A stretch of DNA of 64,000 bases from contig JACCIC010000064.1 of NCBI GenBank assembly GCA_018907035.1, positions 2,791,625 through 2,855,624 on the forward strand, written 5' to 3'. Positions 1 through 12,022 of this stretch are shown one piece after another. How positions within the stretch are numbered: the first letter of the stretch is position 1; each line of letters opens with the position of its first letter. The translations under genes and the position numbers were made by a program. The notes below the pieces were generated by a model. It was not told the origin of the DNA, made no database searches, and saw only the letters and a program-made list of their open reading frames with translations. This DNA comes from Sycobia sp. Sy_11. Its lineage: Eukaryota; Arthropoda; Insecta; Hymenoptera; Epichrysomallidae.

Positions 1-486
1 ACTCCAAATTACAAAATATTCATTCGTATTAAATATATATGTTTCTGTTTCAAACATAAATTTAAATAAATTTATTTTGTATTCTAATAACTATTGAATT
101 AATTTTAAATGCTTTAATTTACTTTAAATAAAAATTTGTTTGATTCAAATAATATCTCGTTTATGAAATAGATTTATTTGAATTTATACAAATTTATTTC
201 TCAGTGAGATAGTAAAATAATATAAATTGTATTCTTTAGTAAATTATATGATATAATGTAAATAGCAATGAAATAATATTTATTAATAAATATTTTTTCA
301 TTAGTCTTACAGTCTAATCAAATCATCCGAAAACAATACGTAACAATATCAATACATATGTACATTAACATTAATACATCAATACACAAAAATAATAAAA
401 ATTAAAATTAAAATTAACTCATCCATAAAATTAACAATCCAGTAAAATTAAAATTAACTCACGTTGGACAAGTCTTCAATTAGGTA

Positions 487-765
487 AGGGTGTTGGGGAC
501 AGTCAGACTACACTTTACTAACAAAAAAATTTTTTTCAGCTAATATTTTATTTTCAGATTAGTCTACAGGGGTGACTGTAAACATGGACAGTCTGACTGT
601 CATTATAATTTTTAATTTAATTTTTACAATTACATAAGGGTGTTAGAGACAGTCAGACTGCACTTTACTAACAAAGAATTTTTTCAGCTTATATTTTATT
701 TTCAGATTAGTCTACGGGGATGAATGTAAACAAGTACAGTCTGACTGTCATTATAATTTTAATTT
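487..765. repeat. Two tandem ~153-bp units
   Basis: Two direct copies begin at about 487 and 639. Each opens with GGGTGTT, contains GACAGTCAGACT near the start and ends with ACAGTCTGACTGTC, so each unit has its own short inverted ends (ACAGTCAGAC against GTCTGACTGT). They lie inside the foldback element and probably arose by unit duplication. Confidence 0.7.
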
Positions 766-774
766 AATTTTTAA

Positions 775-818
775 TTTAATTTTTATTTTTAATTTTTATT
801 TTATTTTTATTTTTTTAT

Positions 819-876
<58 letters not shown>

Positions 877-880
877 TTTG
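775..880. repeat. T-rich ATTTTT simple repeat
   Basis: About 100 bp consists almost only of TTTTTA and TTTTA units on the plus strand. Low-complexity sequence inside the foldback element, with no coding signal. Confidence 0.85.
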
Positions 881-1130
881 GATTGAATTGATTGGACTGT
901 AAGACCAATAAAAAAATATTTATTAATTTGTATATGCGCAGTCGACATAAGTACAATTAAATTGTTTTAATTTAATTTTTATTTTTATTTTGATTATTTT
1001 TGAGTATTGTTGTATTAATGTTAATGTAGATATGTATTGATATTGTTACGTAATGTTTTCGAATGATTTGATTGGACTGTAACACCAATGAAAAAATATT
1101 TATCAATTTATATATAAGCAGTCGACATAT

Positions 1131-1590
1131 ATATTATCTTGGGAAGGACATAGAATTGAATCACGAACATCAACTCAAAGTAGTCCGCTTAAAGTATTAA
1201 CACCAGGCCAGTTCAAACGAATGTTCATATCCAACATTGGGATTCGTATCATAAAAGAGATGTGACGTTAGTCGGTATTACCAGAGATAAGAAGGGGAGA
1301 TCGCCGATGCCCATGTTAGACATTGCAGTAAAATTTTGACACTCAGCGCTGCGGCGGTGAACGTCGGTACTCCATTCATGCGATATTCCAGATGTTGGTT
1401 TTCGAGCTCGTGCGATGGAGGGAGTGACGACGTTCAGTAGGAGGGACGCCGAAACAACAGATGCAATAAAAGGGATTAACTGGTGTCGAAATTCTTGAAG
1501 TGCGTATAGATTTTCTTGCCTGCGTGCGTAAGTGTATATGTATGTATTTATATACACACGTATTTTCTTACAATTTTAAATTCGCTGCGT
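1131..1590. mobile_element. Helitron family A 5' remnant joined to family B repeat
   Basis: Positions 1131-1282 match the 5' part of the Helitron at 15.75-15.99 kb (ATTATCTTGGGAAGGACATA, then the block ending GTTAGTCGGTATTACC). From about 1283 the sequence instead matches the repeat called family B here, also found at 14992-15213 and, reversed, at 5790-5968. The switch falls at GGTATTACC. The 102-codon antisense frame here is a repeat artefact. Confidence 0.6.
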
Positions 1591-1639
1591 GGCGTTAAAT
1601 GTTTAAAAGAAGTGCATAGTTTCGTGATTCTCCTATATT

Positions 1640-2270
1640 TTTGTCAAGATTTTCTAGAAAATGGGTAAAAATATTTTCTTGAAGCAATAACTGAAAATGT
1701 TCGAATCAAAAAATTTAGATATTTGATTCAAGCTGACAAAATTAAGTAAATATATAATTGGATTAAGAATTTCAATAATTCACTCAAGAAATTTAATTTA
1801 AAATGAAGAACTTAATTCTTATTTTTAAAACAATAATTACTTGAAATACGTTTTTATTTTCAAAAACATGAAAATTCAAGTATGTTAAATGTTTAAAAGT
1901 AGTGCATAATGCCTTGATTCAAAGCATTATTTTCTTGACTTTAAAAATCAAAAGTTTAAACTAAGCGAATAATTTCTTGAATTCTTTTACAATTTATACA
2001 TTAGTTTACTTTTATTACATTTATTTCAAAACTTCGACCTAACCGGAATTTTATCCACAGACCTTTGGATTCGTAAGCTAACACCTTATTAATTACGCTA
2101 TCGCAGTACGCTGTGGACAATTATAAAAATCTTATATATCAATTTTAGATCTCTTATAGTTATACATTATGAAATTAATTTATGGATTCCAATGAATAGT
2201 ATATGCATTTATATATAATTTTTACTTATATTATAACAATTTATATAACGTTTTCATTTTAAAACGTGAT
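1640..2270. repeat. Inverted copy of the repeat at 22.1-22.75 and 23.7-23.93 kb
   Basis: Positions 1640-1875 are the reverse complement of about 23720-23930, and 1878-2270 of about 22120-22760, at high identity by eye. The copy here lacks the SINE found in the 22-kb copy. Around 2040-2105 is a tRNA-like stretch with a B-box-like element, repeated at 22250-22325. No ORF of substance. The repeat's class is not recognised. Confidence 0.65.
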
Positions 2271-2999
2271 TTTCTACATCCAGATAATATTTTCTTAAAT
2301 TGAATCATAATACGTATACAAAATCAAAAATAATTCTTTTTTGTATTTATATCACAGAAAAAAATGGTTCTCATATCAAGTCAACATTTCTGTGTAATTA
2401 TAAAAATTAAGTTAAAAAATTTTTTAAAAATATAACATGTATATTTAGACATTAATTATGCTTTACACATTAAAGCAATTATGCTTACACATACTATATA
2501 GATGATTAGAAGATATAAAAAGAAATTATAAAAGAAATTCGTTATTGAAAAACTTATTCACTTTAATTCAAAATTACAGGAGAACCGAGTTCTCATATTT
2601 CCCATTTATGTACTATAGTGTACAACTCAAGATTATTATACTATGAAATTTTCAAACCAATGTCTTGATATAAGGAATTGAGTTCTTGAGAGAAGTTAAT
2701 TAATAAGCAATCAGTTTCTTGTAATCTAAAAATATTAGATATAATTAGTAAATATTGATTAAATGATAATTAATAAAATTCTCTACGTCCGAATATTCAA
2801 TAAATATATTCTTATATTTAGATATAATGCTATTTTATATTTAATATTTTCCATTATAAAGTGAAGAGTAGTCAATTTGTTTTTTACAGTAATAAAAGCA
2901 AAGTTATAATTTTATTAATTTATGAAACCAATATCTCAATGTAAGAAATTAAGATCTTGAAAGTAGTTATTTATCCAATTAATCGTTGAACTAAAAAAA

Positions 3000-3430
3000 A
3001 TACTAGATAAATATTAGTAAATATTGATTCAAATGTAGTCAATAAAATTTTGTGACTGTATATTAAATAAATATTTTTTAGATTGTGAAATAAAATGCTT
3101 CAAATAAGAAAACCAGCATTTAAAAAGTTATATTTAATTAATCCAAGAATTTATCTTTCTGATTTTAAATTTGAAATCATTGGTTCCAGATAATATTTTC
3201 TTTAGATAAGAAAATATTCATTTAATTTCCAATATTTGTGTTCTGCTGTTGAGAAAATATAAGCTTTATTTTAGTATCTACTAACTTGGTTAAAGTTTAT
3301 GCGATTACTTGGTTAAATAAAATATTTACTTAGTACAGAAAATCGCATAAATTTCTTGAATCAAGTAATATTTACTTTATATTAGAATTTTAGCAGTATA
3401 TAATTTTAATGAATTATTTCGAAAAATCTA
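3000..3430. repeat. AT-rich dispersed repeat segments
   Basis: Positions 3005-3120 recur at 18605-18730 and 3150-3430 recur at 23930-24230, both in direct orientation (shared landmarks AAGAAAACCAGCAT and GTTTATGCGATTACTTGG). The stretch from 3431 to 4080 is AT-rich with no gene or recognised motif. Confidence 0.6.
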
Positions 3431-4353
3431 TTTCTTAAACTAAGAAAATTTTTATTTAATTAATTCGATAATATTGTTCTTTTGATAGTATCAGAAAAAT
3501 CTTTGACCACAAATTTGATCAATCTATAATTTAAGTATTTAGATTATTTGCAAGTCTAGCTATTAGATTTTCTGAATTCAATGCATTACTTTTTTGTTTT
3601 AATATAATAACATTCTGATTCAAAATTTTGTTTTCTTAGATTAAGAACATATTTATTTATATATGTATTGTGTAACTCTGTTCTATATATACTGTATAAA
3701 AACAATTAAATACTAATTTCTAGAAAATATTAGTTTGATTCTGTAAAGCCTTTTTTAGAGAATCAAAAGTATTGTGTTCAGGTATACGATTACTAAATTT
3801 AAGAAATTCAGGTTTTCCATTTTAATTTTGATCAGCTTGTTTGAAAGAAACGTTTTCTAGAAATTGATAATGCTTATTTTTAGATTATGATGAGCTAAAT
3901 TTAAATAATTAGAACATTATAATTAAATAAATATTTACTTGACTGAATTTTTGTTCTTAAGAAAATCTATTCTCTTGGTTTAAGAAAATCATGTTTTTCC
4001 TGAATGTAAGTTAATATTTCGATCGCCTTCAAATTTGAAATACGTATTCTATACGGTCAGGATTAAATGATAGGATATTTTTTACTGCCAATTTAAAAAA
4101 AAAAAAAAAAAAAATGATAGCAACATTTGTTGCATGTATATCGGTAAACTGCCTGCTAGGCCTCGTACAACGTACTTGCAGATGGACAGGTAATAAACAA
4201 TGAGAGCAGGTGAGAGAAAGAAACGAAACAGTATAGGGCCAGTCGCGGGTACATGCAAGTACATGATATGGCAACACCCACCAACATCGAGTAATCCATG
4301 TTAATCCCCTTGGATTTTTCTTTTCTCCCCTCTCCCTCGCGCTCTCGCATTCC

Positions 4354-4355
<2 letters not shown>

Positions 4356-4428
<73 letters not shown>
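4356..4428. repeat. (CT)n microsatellite
   Basis: About 36 CT dinucleotides. The long Arg/Glu frame over it on the minus strand is an artefact. It is the inverted counterpart of the (GA)n tract at 9992-10106. Confidence 0.95.
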
Positions 4429-4438
<10 letters not shown>

Positions 4439-4459
4439 CTCCATACAAGGTAGTTATAT

Positions 4460-4833
4460 GTCACATATGATTATATAGGATTCTGATATGATACTCCAAA
4501 AATATAGAAAGCAATCAAATAATTTTTGGAAAAGTTTACAGTCTATACAATTAAATCAAATATACATTTTTTTAGTTCCAAGTAAAACATATCTCCATTA
4601 ATTAACGATTTATTCAAAATAAGTGATTTATGCATTTAAAATACTGAATGTTTAGTTAAATACAGTAAATATTTTATGAGAACTGAGAATTGAAACAAAA
4701 TATAACATTCAACTGTAGTATTTTAACTTATTAGACCGTCATTTTCGTAATCTTCAACGATGTAAACGCACACTATATATGATATTGCAATAAATACTAA
4801 CTATATTTACATATTTTTCCATCATTTTTATTG

Positions 4834-4892
<59 letters not shown>

Positions 4893-4960
4893 GTAATATA
4901 TTTGTATGATATGAAACGCAATGGTAGTGAATATTCAACGCACACAATCTGCCGTTCAAG
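4460..4960. repeat. Left arm of a 5-kb-spaced inverted repeat
   Basis: This segment is the reverse complement, with gaps, of 9030-9970. Shared landmarks are CTTATTAGACCGTCAT with the following AATCTTCAACGATGTAAACG (4727-4770 against 9134-9180) and AGCAATCAAATAATTTTTG (4512 against about 9915). It contains an (AT)n tract at 4837-4890. No gene. Confidence 0.55.
4837..4890. repeat. (AT)n microsatellite
   Basis: An uninterrupted AT run of about 54 bp inside the inverted-repeat arm. Confidence 0.95.
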
Positions 4961-5789
4961 CTTTAGGCATCCCAATCAGAATGTTAATTAGGGTTATTAT
5001 TAAGACTTAATCCTTATTTCAATAGGTTATTGAAATATAATGGTGAAAATTTGAGGAAATTTCATTTTTTAGTAAAAACCATAAGAACACCGTAAAAATC
5101 TGGTTTTTCTAAATTATTTTGTAAAATACGAAAAGTTCCAAAAAGGATTGTTAAGAAAAGTTATAAATTCCACTAAAAAACATATTTCTTATTCTGTACA
5201 TTTTTCTGTACCAAGAGTTCCCAAAAAAATATATTCAAACTAACGGAGAATAGTCAATGAGAATATTACGGTGAACTGCATTGTTGTTAATAAAAAACGT
5301 TTAAAGAAAAAATACATAGATTAAAAAATATGTATTTTGATAAGATTTTGAACTTTTACTTACATCATTTAATGGAATTTTTTGTATTTTACGAGATAAG
5401 TTAGAAAAACAATATTTTCACTGGGTATGAATGCGATTTATTATAAAATTGAAATTACCATCAATTTTTACTACCATATATATAAACAGAATCCTAAAAA
5501 ACGTATATATAAAAATTTTAATAAAAATCGCGTTAGTCGACTACTTGAAAAATTTGGTAGCTCTTTGCTATAAGAGATTTTCTCAGCTTTGATGTTTGCC
5601 AGTTTTCCTTAAAGTTGCCGTAGGTTTTAAAAATTGCAACTGCTTGCTAGCTGCTGCGAGATTATATATATATTTATACATGTAGCAATAAAATTTGTTT
5701 TTGGTCAGTATAAGCTACTTATCTTTTATTCCACCCCCCGCTGTCAGCCTATTGTCTCGACAAGCTTTTCCTCTGCACGCGCCGAAGAC

Positions 5790-5968
5790 AGTCGTCTCCC
5801 CCCTCTATCGCACCATCGCACGAGCTCGAAAAACAACATCTGGAATATCGCACGAAACAACCAGTACCTCGCTTTGGCCGCCAGAGGCCCTTGCTTTCAG
5901 TCGAAAATGTTTACTGCAGTCTGGCCCATAAGCGTCGGCGATCACCCCTTATTATCTCTGATATTACC
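5790..5968. repeat. Family B repeat, inverted copy
   Basis: Reverse-complement match to 1274-1440, including GAGCTCG, ACATCTGGAATATCGCA and TTATCTCTG before ATATTACC. The short ORFs across it are fragments of the repeat, not a gene. The interval 4961-5789 is AT-rich with no gene. Confidence 0.6.
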
Positions 5969-6018
5969 AGTTTGCCAGGGCCCATGTAAATCAATGGTTC
6001 CAAATTTGGCGCTACAGC

Positions 6019-6384
6019 CTACTGTGGTAGGTGCCTGAACAAGGTCCGTCTGCAATCTCGACTATCGATAAATGTAGCGCACTGCTGAAAAATGTCCGAA
6101 TAGCTATTCGGACATTTTATATATATAATATAAGGCATTACAGTAATGAAGGAGAAACGTCGGGCGCAAGTATTGACTGTTATTAAGAGGAGGGGCAAGG
6201 TGGCTGGCAGGCACGATGCCGAAGAGGGGAAGTGAAAAACCGAGCGAAAGAGAAAAGAACTGCGCGTATATACGTGTGTATATACATATATAAACATACA
6301 TATAAGAAATGGGTGCACTAATTCTTTCCTCTATTTCGGCAAGATCGGACTGATTCCAAACGCGACCAAAATCCATTCTCTTCG

Positions 6385-6385
<1 letters not shown>
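6019..6385 (-). repeat. Family C dispersed repeat with 26-bp palindrome
   Basis: The reverse complement of this block matches 10107-10450: an (R/Y)-rich start next to a microsatellite, CGCGCAGTT, TTCGCTCG, then a perfect palindrome (AATGTCCGAATAG followed by CTATTCGGACATT, about 6091-6116) and GCGCTACATTTATCGATAGTCGAGAT. No coding capacity. Confidence 0.65.

Positions 6386-6440
<55 letters not shown>
6385..6440. repeat. (AT)n microsatellite
   Basis: An AT run of about 56 bp at the edge of the family C repeat. All three family C copies abut or contain such tracts. Confidence 0.95.
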
Positions 6441-6443
<3 letters not shown>

Positions 6444-6594
6444 TGCATGTTCTTTACTTAAAACTCTGATGCTCAAACTTCGACCTCCTAATTATGACCT
6501 ATTGTAATATAGTGTGCGTGTACGTGTGTGCATTTGTAAAGAACATATAAACAATAGTATTAATATTTAATCTGTAGATATCTGTCTGTCTGTA

Positions 6595-6597
<3 letters not shown>

Positions 6598-6649
<52 letters not shown>
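6598..6649. repeat. (GT)n microsatellite
   Basis: About 26 GT units, followed by a second short GT/GC stretch to 6684. Confidence 0.95.
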
Positions 6650-6655
<6 letters not shown>

Positions 6656-6688
6656 CTGCGCACGCGCGCGCGTGTGTGTGTGTGATGA

Positions 6689-6756
6689 ATGAATTTTTGT
6701 GGCGGTTGCAATCGGTCCGAACTTGCCGAAATAGAGGAAAGATTAGTGCACGCATT

Positions 6757-6823
<67 letters not shown>

Positions 6824-6935
6824 AATACGCGCAGTTCTTTTCTTTTTCGCTCGTGTCTTCACTTCCCTTACTTCGCCTCTTCTGCATCGTGCCTGCCTGC
6901 CCCTTGCCCACCCCCTTAATTACAGTCTGTTTAAG
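6689..6935 (+). repeat. Family C repeat, truncated copy
   Basis: Plus-orientation match to 10107-10320 (GGCGGTTGCAATCGGTCCGA, TTGCCGAAATAGAG, CGCGCAGTTCTTTTCTTTTT). It is split by an (AT)n run at 6762-6819 and ends before the palindromic part. Confidence 0.6.
6762..6819. repeat. (AT)n microsatellite
   Basis: An AT run of about 58 bp inside the truncated family C copy. Confidence 0.95.
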
Positions 6936-7052
6936 TTTACAGTTTACTTATGTAAAAAATACCCAATGTATAAAAATATATTGCCTAGATAATTTTACCC
7001 ATAATAATATTAACACATATTAAATATCTGCAGAAAAAATAATGAAGCTTCA

Positions 7053-7560
7053 GGGTTCGCCGAAACAATGTCAGCGATGTGACTGTATTAAGCTTAGTTC
7101 CAAGAAAGTTTCCCCGCACTATTTTTCTGAATATTTATGATTTTGGGGAACTAATTACGAATATCGTAACAACTTTAGACGGAAATTGAATATTTATTCC
7201 TAGATACATGCAAAGTCTATAAAGATCATGGTTTGTTCAATTTCCCTTAAGAAAATAAAAACACTTGCAAAAAATTTGAAACCATAATCATAGAGCTCTT
7301 TTAAATACATATTTTTGTTCTATACAGTTTTTGATGCAAATAATATTTCTCGACAAAGTTCAACTATTCCGTTTCGGAGTCCCGTGCACGGTTCCCCGTA
7401 TATACTCAATGCAGGTACCTTCCTATACATTTTTTTCGAGAAATATTGTTTGTAGAGACCAATTAAATAGAATAAAAAATATGTATTTTAATGCGATGTA
7501 CAATGATTTTTTATAATATATTTTTGTTTATTTTAGTATTTCCCGAGATATGTCCAACAG
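7053..7560. repeat. ~500-bp direct repeat, copy 1
   Basis: Direct match to 8098-8600 about 1.04 kb downstream. Shared landmarks are GATGTGACTGTATT, AATCATAGAGCTC, TTTTTGTTCTATA and GAGAAAT(A/G)(T/C)TGTTTGTAGA. AT-rich, no conserved ORF, class unknown. Confidence 0.6.
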
Positions 7561-7875
7561 ACTCGATATAGAGACGTGTTTATAGTTTTTAACTTGAGAA
7601 TTAAAAAAAAATCGACAAATCAATTATGTTCGTCTTTCGGAAGTTCATTCACGATCTCTGTTATAGACTCACATAGCAATTTTTATTGGATCAAGCTTGC
7701 TGAGAGTACGCATTTAGACTGCTGATGATCGCAACAGCCTTGCAGCAAGGCTGAATTATCAAAAATTTTCGCGAAATTTACATCGCAGCGATCATACTGC
7801 AAGCATGCACTATTAAAAAATATTTTTTTTAAATTCATCGTAAAACCATCGAAATGTATTATAATGTTATAACTG

Positions 7876-7878
<3 letters not shown>

Positions 7879-7929
<51 letters not shown>
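7879..7929. repeat. (AT)n microsatellite
   Basis: An AT run of about 51 bp between the two 500-bp direct repeats. Confidence 0.95.
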
Positions 7930-7931
<2 letters not shown>

Positions 7932-8097
7932 CATCTGCCGTCTCCGCTTTACTCAAAATAGTAATATAATAAATTTATTAAACAGTTAAATAATATCTAT
8001 GAAAACAATTCTCTATCTATAAATCTATATTCCTATAGATAATTTCATCCTCTGAGAATATTTCTCGAAAAATAATCAAAAATTTAATCTTGCTTGG

Positions 8098-8600
8098 TCC
8101 GTCTGAAGCATCGGCAGTGGTGTGACTGTATTGAATAAGTCCTGTCACTATTTTTTTGAAAATTTACATACTTATATTTTTTGGAGCGCGGATTCTTAAC
8201 ATCATAAGAACCTTAGATCGAAATTAAATATATATTCCCAAATCGGTGAAAACTCCATAAAAATCATGGTTTTCTGAATTTATCTTAGAAAATGAAAAAA
8301 TTTACCATTTAAAAGCAAAATCATAGAGCTCATTAAAATACATATTTTTTTGTTCTATATAATTATTCGATACAAACTATATATTTTTGGAGAAAAGTTC
8401 AACATTTCCATTTCGAGATCCCCGGAATAATTCTACGTTTATACGAAATATAGATACATTCGAAACATTTTTCTTGAGAAATGCTGTTTGTAGAAATTCA
8501 GCGCATAGTAAAAAAAATATAAGTTGATAAGATCTACAACTTTTGTTTGAAATATTTTTTGTAAATTGAAGTACACTAAAACCAAATTTGATCATTTTAA
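8098..8600. repeat. ~500-bp direct repeat, copy 2
   Basis: Second copy of the unit at 7053-7560, more diverged at its 3' part. The interval 8601-9029 is AT-rich and I see nothing in it. Confidence 0.6.
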
Positions 8601-9029
8601 ATAAATACATTTCTTCGAATTGAAAGAACGAAGAATTGGTTTAATATAAACAACCGTTTTTCGTTAAGAAAAATATATATTTAAATGTATTAACTGATTT
8701 AGTTGAAACGATATTTTTAATTTTAAAAAATATTATAAATTGTCTAAAAAGAATTTATTTAAGTGGCTAAATCAATTTCATTTTCTGAAAAGCATTAAAT
8801 TGCATTTCATAAGCATATCATTAATTTTCATATTTGGTTAGTGAAAAATAAAAATGTTTCCAAAATTTTTTCACTAGGTGTCTCCAGAATTTTCATTGCA
8901 ATTCGCATATTAACGTATGCCTGTACCAGTTGCTACCTTTATAATGAGATTCTTAACCTTTATAATTATATATGTAAAGTTTGAACGGCTGAGATTTTGC
9001 GTTTCAAATTAAGTTGCGTTGCGCTGCCT

Positions 9030-9970
9030 ACAATACTAATATAATATTGTGTGTATATTTATATATATTATATAATGCATAAGAAAAAAATGTACATGTA
9101 ATTATTCTTTATTGCAATGTAACATATATCATACGTTTACATAGTTGTAGATTACGAAGATGACGGTCTAATAAGTTAAGATACTACAGTTCAATTTTAT
9201 ATTTTGTTTCAATTAACAAAATTAAAAATTTTTTTTTTAAATATTTATTTAAAGCAAATAAATATTTTTCGAATTAAGAACCGAATATTTTAAAACAAAA
9301 TTTTATTTTTAATACATCAAAAAATATTTACTGTATCTAAATGGTATATGTATAAACTATTTGTTTAATTTAAAAATATGTATTTAATTGAATTAAATTT
9401 TATATTAAAGAAAATCTGTAGATAAAGTAAATGTAACAATCGATCAATTTCTTTATGAATTGAAGATTATAAAAAGAAATTAGATGTCTGGAATAATGCT
9501 TATTATGTTTAAGAACATAAGAACACCTTAACAGAAACAGAATTAATTGAAGGCGTTTTTTGTCTGAAGTGTATAATTAAATATCTTCTATCTTGCAAAT
9601 ATTTAGAACTAAAAAAATGTATATTTGAAGGTCTAATTGCTAGAATTGTATATTTATATATTTTAAACGGATTGGTTTGTTTTGTCTTCTTTCATACTTA
9701 AAATATATCATGTATTATATTTAATTCATAAATTTTTTCTGTTTAACAAAAACAATTATATTGCAACAAAATCGCTTTGATAAAATTAACATAACATTGA
9801 CATAACAATAATCACTGTTATCAGCAATTTATTTGTATTTATAAATTGAATAGCTCTAGAAATATATGCTAATTGTAGACTAAGCTTTTTTCAAAACGAT
9901 TTTCAAAAATTATTTGATTGCTTTTCATATTTTTAAAGCATGCTATAGGTATAATCATATTTTACATACC
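9030..9970. repeat. Right arm of the 5-kb-spaced inverted repeat
   Basis: Reverse-complement counterpart of 4460-4960, with additional AT-rich sequence between matching blocks. It runs into (GA)n at 9992, as the left arm runs into (CT)n. Confidence 0.5.
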
Positions 9971-9989
9971 AATCATATATATAAGAGAA

Positions 9990-9991
<2 letters not shown>

Positions 9992-10032
<41 letters not shown>

Positions 10033-10047
10033 GAGAGAGAGAGAAAA

Positions 10048-10106
<59 letters not shown>
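9992..10106. repeat. (GA)n microsatellite
   Basis: About 115 bp of GA with CA/AA interruptions. It abuts the family C repeat. The Arg/Glu and Ser/Leu frames across it are artefacts. Confidence 0.95.
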
Positions 10107-10109
<3 letters not shown>

Positions 10110-10450
10110 GACTTTGGTCGCGGTTGAAGTCCGTCCGAACTCGCCGAAATAAAGAAAATAATTAGTCACGCATTTATATTACAATTTATATATAGATGTA
10201 TAGACGCGCAGTTGTTTTCTTTTTCGCTCGGTCCTTCACTTTCCCTACTTCCCCTCTTGGGCATCGTGTCGACATGCCACGTTGCCCCTCCCCTTAATAG
10301 CAGCCTGTACACGCGCCCGCTGTTTCTCCTTCTTTGCTGTAATGCCTTAATTATATTATATATGAATATGTCCGAATAGCTATTCGGACATTTTTCAGCA
10401 GTGCGCTACATTTATCGATAGTCGAGATGGCAGACGAACCTTGTTCGTGA
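10107..10450 (+). repeat. Family C repeat, full copy
   Basis: The most complete plus-strand copy. It carries the 26-bp palindrome at about 10367-10392 and ends near GATGGCAGACGAACCTTGTTC. It is joined at about 10522 (GGTATTACC) to Helitron family A sequence. Confidence 0.65.
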
Positions 10451-11040
10451 TTCTGCCGCAAAATCTGATGCTGTCACGGAACCAACGTCGCCTATCTCCC
10501 TGGCAATCTCGGTTCATCTCTGGTATTACCGTTTTTGTTCTTCAGGTTAATCTGACAGTACTCTTATACCTTATGGATATCTCTTGCTTTTGTAAATTTT
10601 ATTTTCTCTTAATTGGGAAAATCTCTCACTCTATCTCTGTCTTTCTTTCTGCTTCTCTTATAAAATGGTTCTGTATGCCAAATCATACTGAATATAGTTT
10701 GTGACGACAAATTATATTTTTATTTTTATACATTCTATGAACTTCAGAATTATGACAAGAGACTATGTTTTTTTTTTAGTTCAAACAAAAGAAATGATGG
10801 CAAAATAGGGTTCTTTACTAAGAATCTCGAAACTATGTATATATAAATAAAATATATCATCACTTCTGCATAAAAATGCAATATCCATCGTCTGCTTAAA
10901 AAATATACTTTGCGCATACCAACATTTTTCTTGAATTTAAGTTGGCATCGCTACAAAAATATTCACAGTTTTTAATTGAAAAAACGGAAATATATATATA
11001 TTGTATGCATATTATATTGTACATATTCTATATACACATT

Positions 11041-11740
11041 ATAAATACCGTTTCCACTGAGAATATTGTATTGGTGTTTCCGGGCGGTTGATTACGATAT
11101 CCCGTTGCCTCAGCACAATTTCTAGAGACAGTTGTGTGTTCGGATGATAGAATGCTATGTCCACGTGTCTGTGGGCGATTTCTACGGGGAATATTGTATT
11201 TAGTTAATAGAAAACGAGATCCAGGTATGAGGAAATCAGCTACTATGGGAAGATTCATGTTGGGACGGTAAAATACGATATTTAGGTCTTTCCAAACGAC
11301 TTCTACAGGGAGTATTGTGCCTAGTTATTAGGAAGCGATACTAGCTTTCTCGGGACGACTTCTACTGGGACTATCATGTTTAGTTGTTAGGAAATGATGG
11401 TTAGGTATATCGGGACAACTTCTGCAGGGAGTTTCATGTTCGGATCATAGAATGCAATTTCCAGGTGTTATGGGACAAATTTTACAGGGAGTTTTATATT
11501 CGGATGGTAGAAGATGATATCTAGGTATGATGAGACGATTTCTACGGGGAGTATCGTGTTTAGTTGGTAAAAAACGATGTTCAGATATGTCGGGACAACT
11601 TCTACGGGAAGTTTCGGATTCGGATGATGGAATGCGATTTCCAGGTGTTTTTGAACGAATTTTACGGGGAATTTCGTATATAGTTGGTGGGAAACAAAAT
11701 TCAGCTATGTCAGTACGACTTCTATGAAGAGATTCTTATT
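11041..11740. repeat. 60-bp minisatellite in Helitron copy 1
   Basis: About eleven units with an exact 60-bp period: ACTTCTACGGGGA-like core, then TTCGTGTTCGGA or TATCGTGTTTAGTTGG, then GTAGAA..GATGT.CAGGTAT. At least three unit subtypes alternate. On the minus strand one frame reads a degenerate 20-residue repeat. Confidence 0.85.
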
Positions 11741-11952
11741 CTACCATTCGAACACTCATTAAGAGTCGTCCCGCGATACTTGGACATTGTATTCTACCTC
11801 CCCAACACAAAACTCTATAGCAGTCGTCCCGAGACATTTACTATAGTCCGAACATGATACTCTCCGAAAACGTCGTCTCGAGACACTTGCACATCTTTTT
11901 CTACCGCTCGAACTCGAAAGTACAATTTTCTCCATCGAATCCGTATTTAATA

Positions 11953-11954
<2 letters not shown>

Positions 11955-12019
<65 letters not shown>
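11955..12019. repeat. (AT)n microsatellite in Helitron
   Basis: An AT run of about 65 bp. The same position in every family A copy holds an (AT)n tract about 200 bp from the 3' end, so it is part of the element. Confidence 0.95.

Positions 12020-12022
<3 letters not shown>

Larger units (their letters stand above)
286..1104. mobile_element. Foldback/MITE-like element with long inverted ends
   Basis: The segments at about 286-405 and 985-1104 are imperfect reverse complements for roughly 120 bp. Both carry the same ordered blocks (AATGAAAAAATATTTA, ACTGTAA, GATTTGATT, TATTGATATTGTTACGTA, ATTAATGTTAATGTA). The centre contains no ORF; it holds a tandem duplication and T-rich simple sequence. 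A non-autonomous foldback or MITE-type element is the simplest reading. The superfamily cannot be told because no clear target-site duplication was found. Confidence 0.6.

Noticed and set aside
4029..4464. Arg/Glu-rich and similar ORFs over microsatellites (also 6.4-6.9, 9.9-10.2, 39.4-39.6, 41.0-41.2 and 49.1-49.3 kb)
   Set aside because: Dinucleotide repeats stay open in several frames by chance; no conserved flanking protein sequence.
11041..11740. CRISPR-like regular repeats
   Set aside because: The 60-bp units are contiguous and diverged, with no unique spacers; they are a minisatellite inside a Helitron in a eukaryotic genome.
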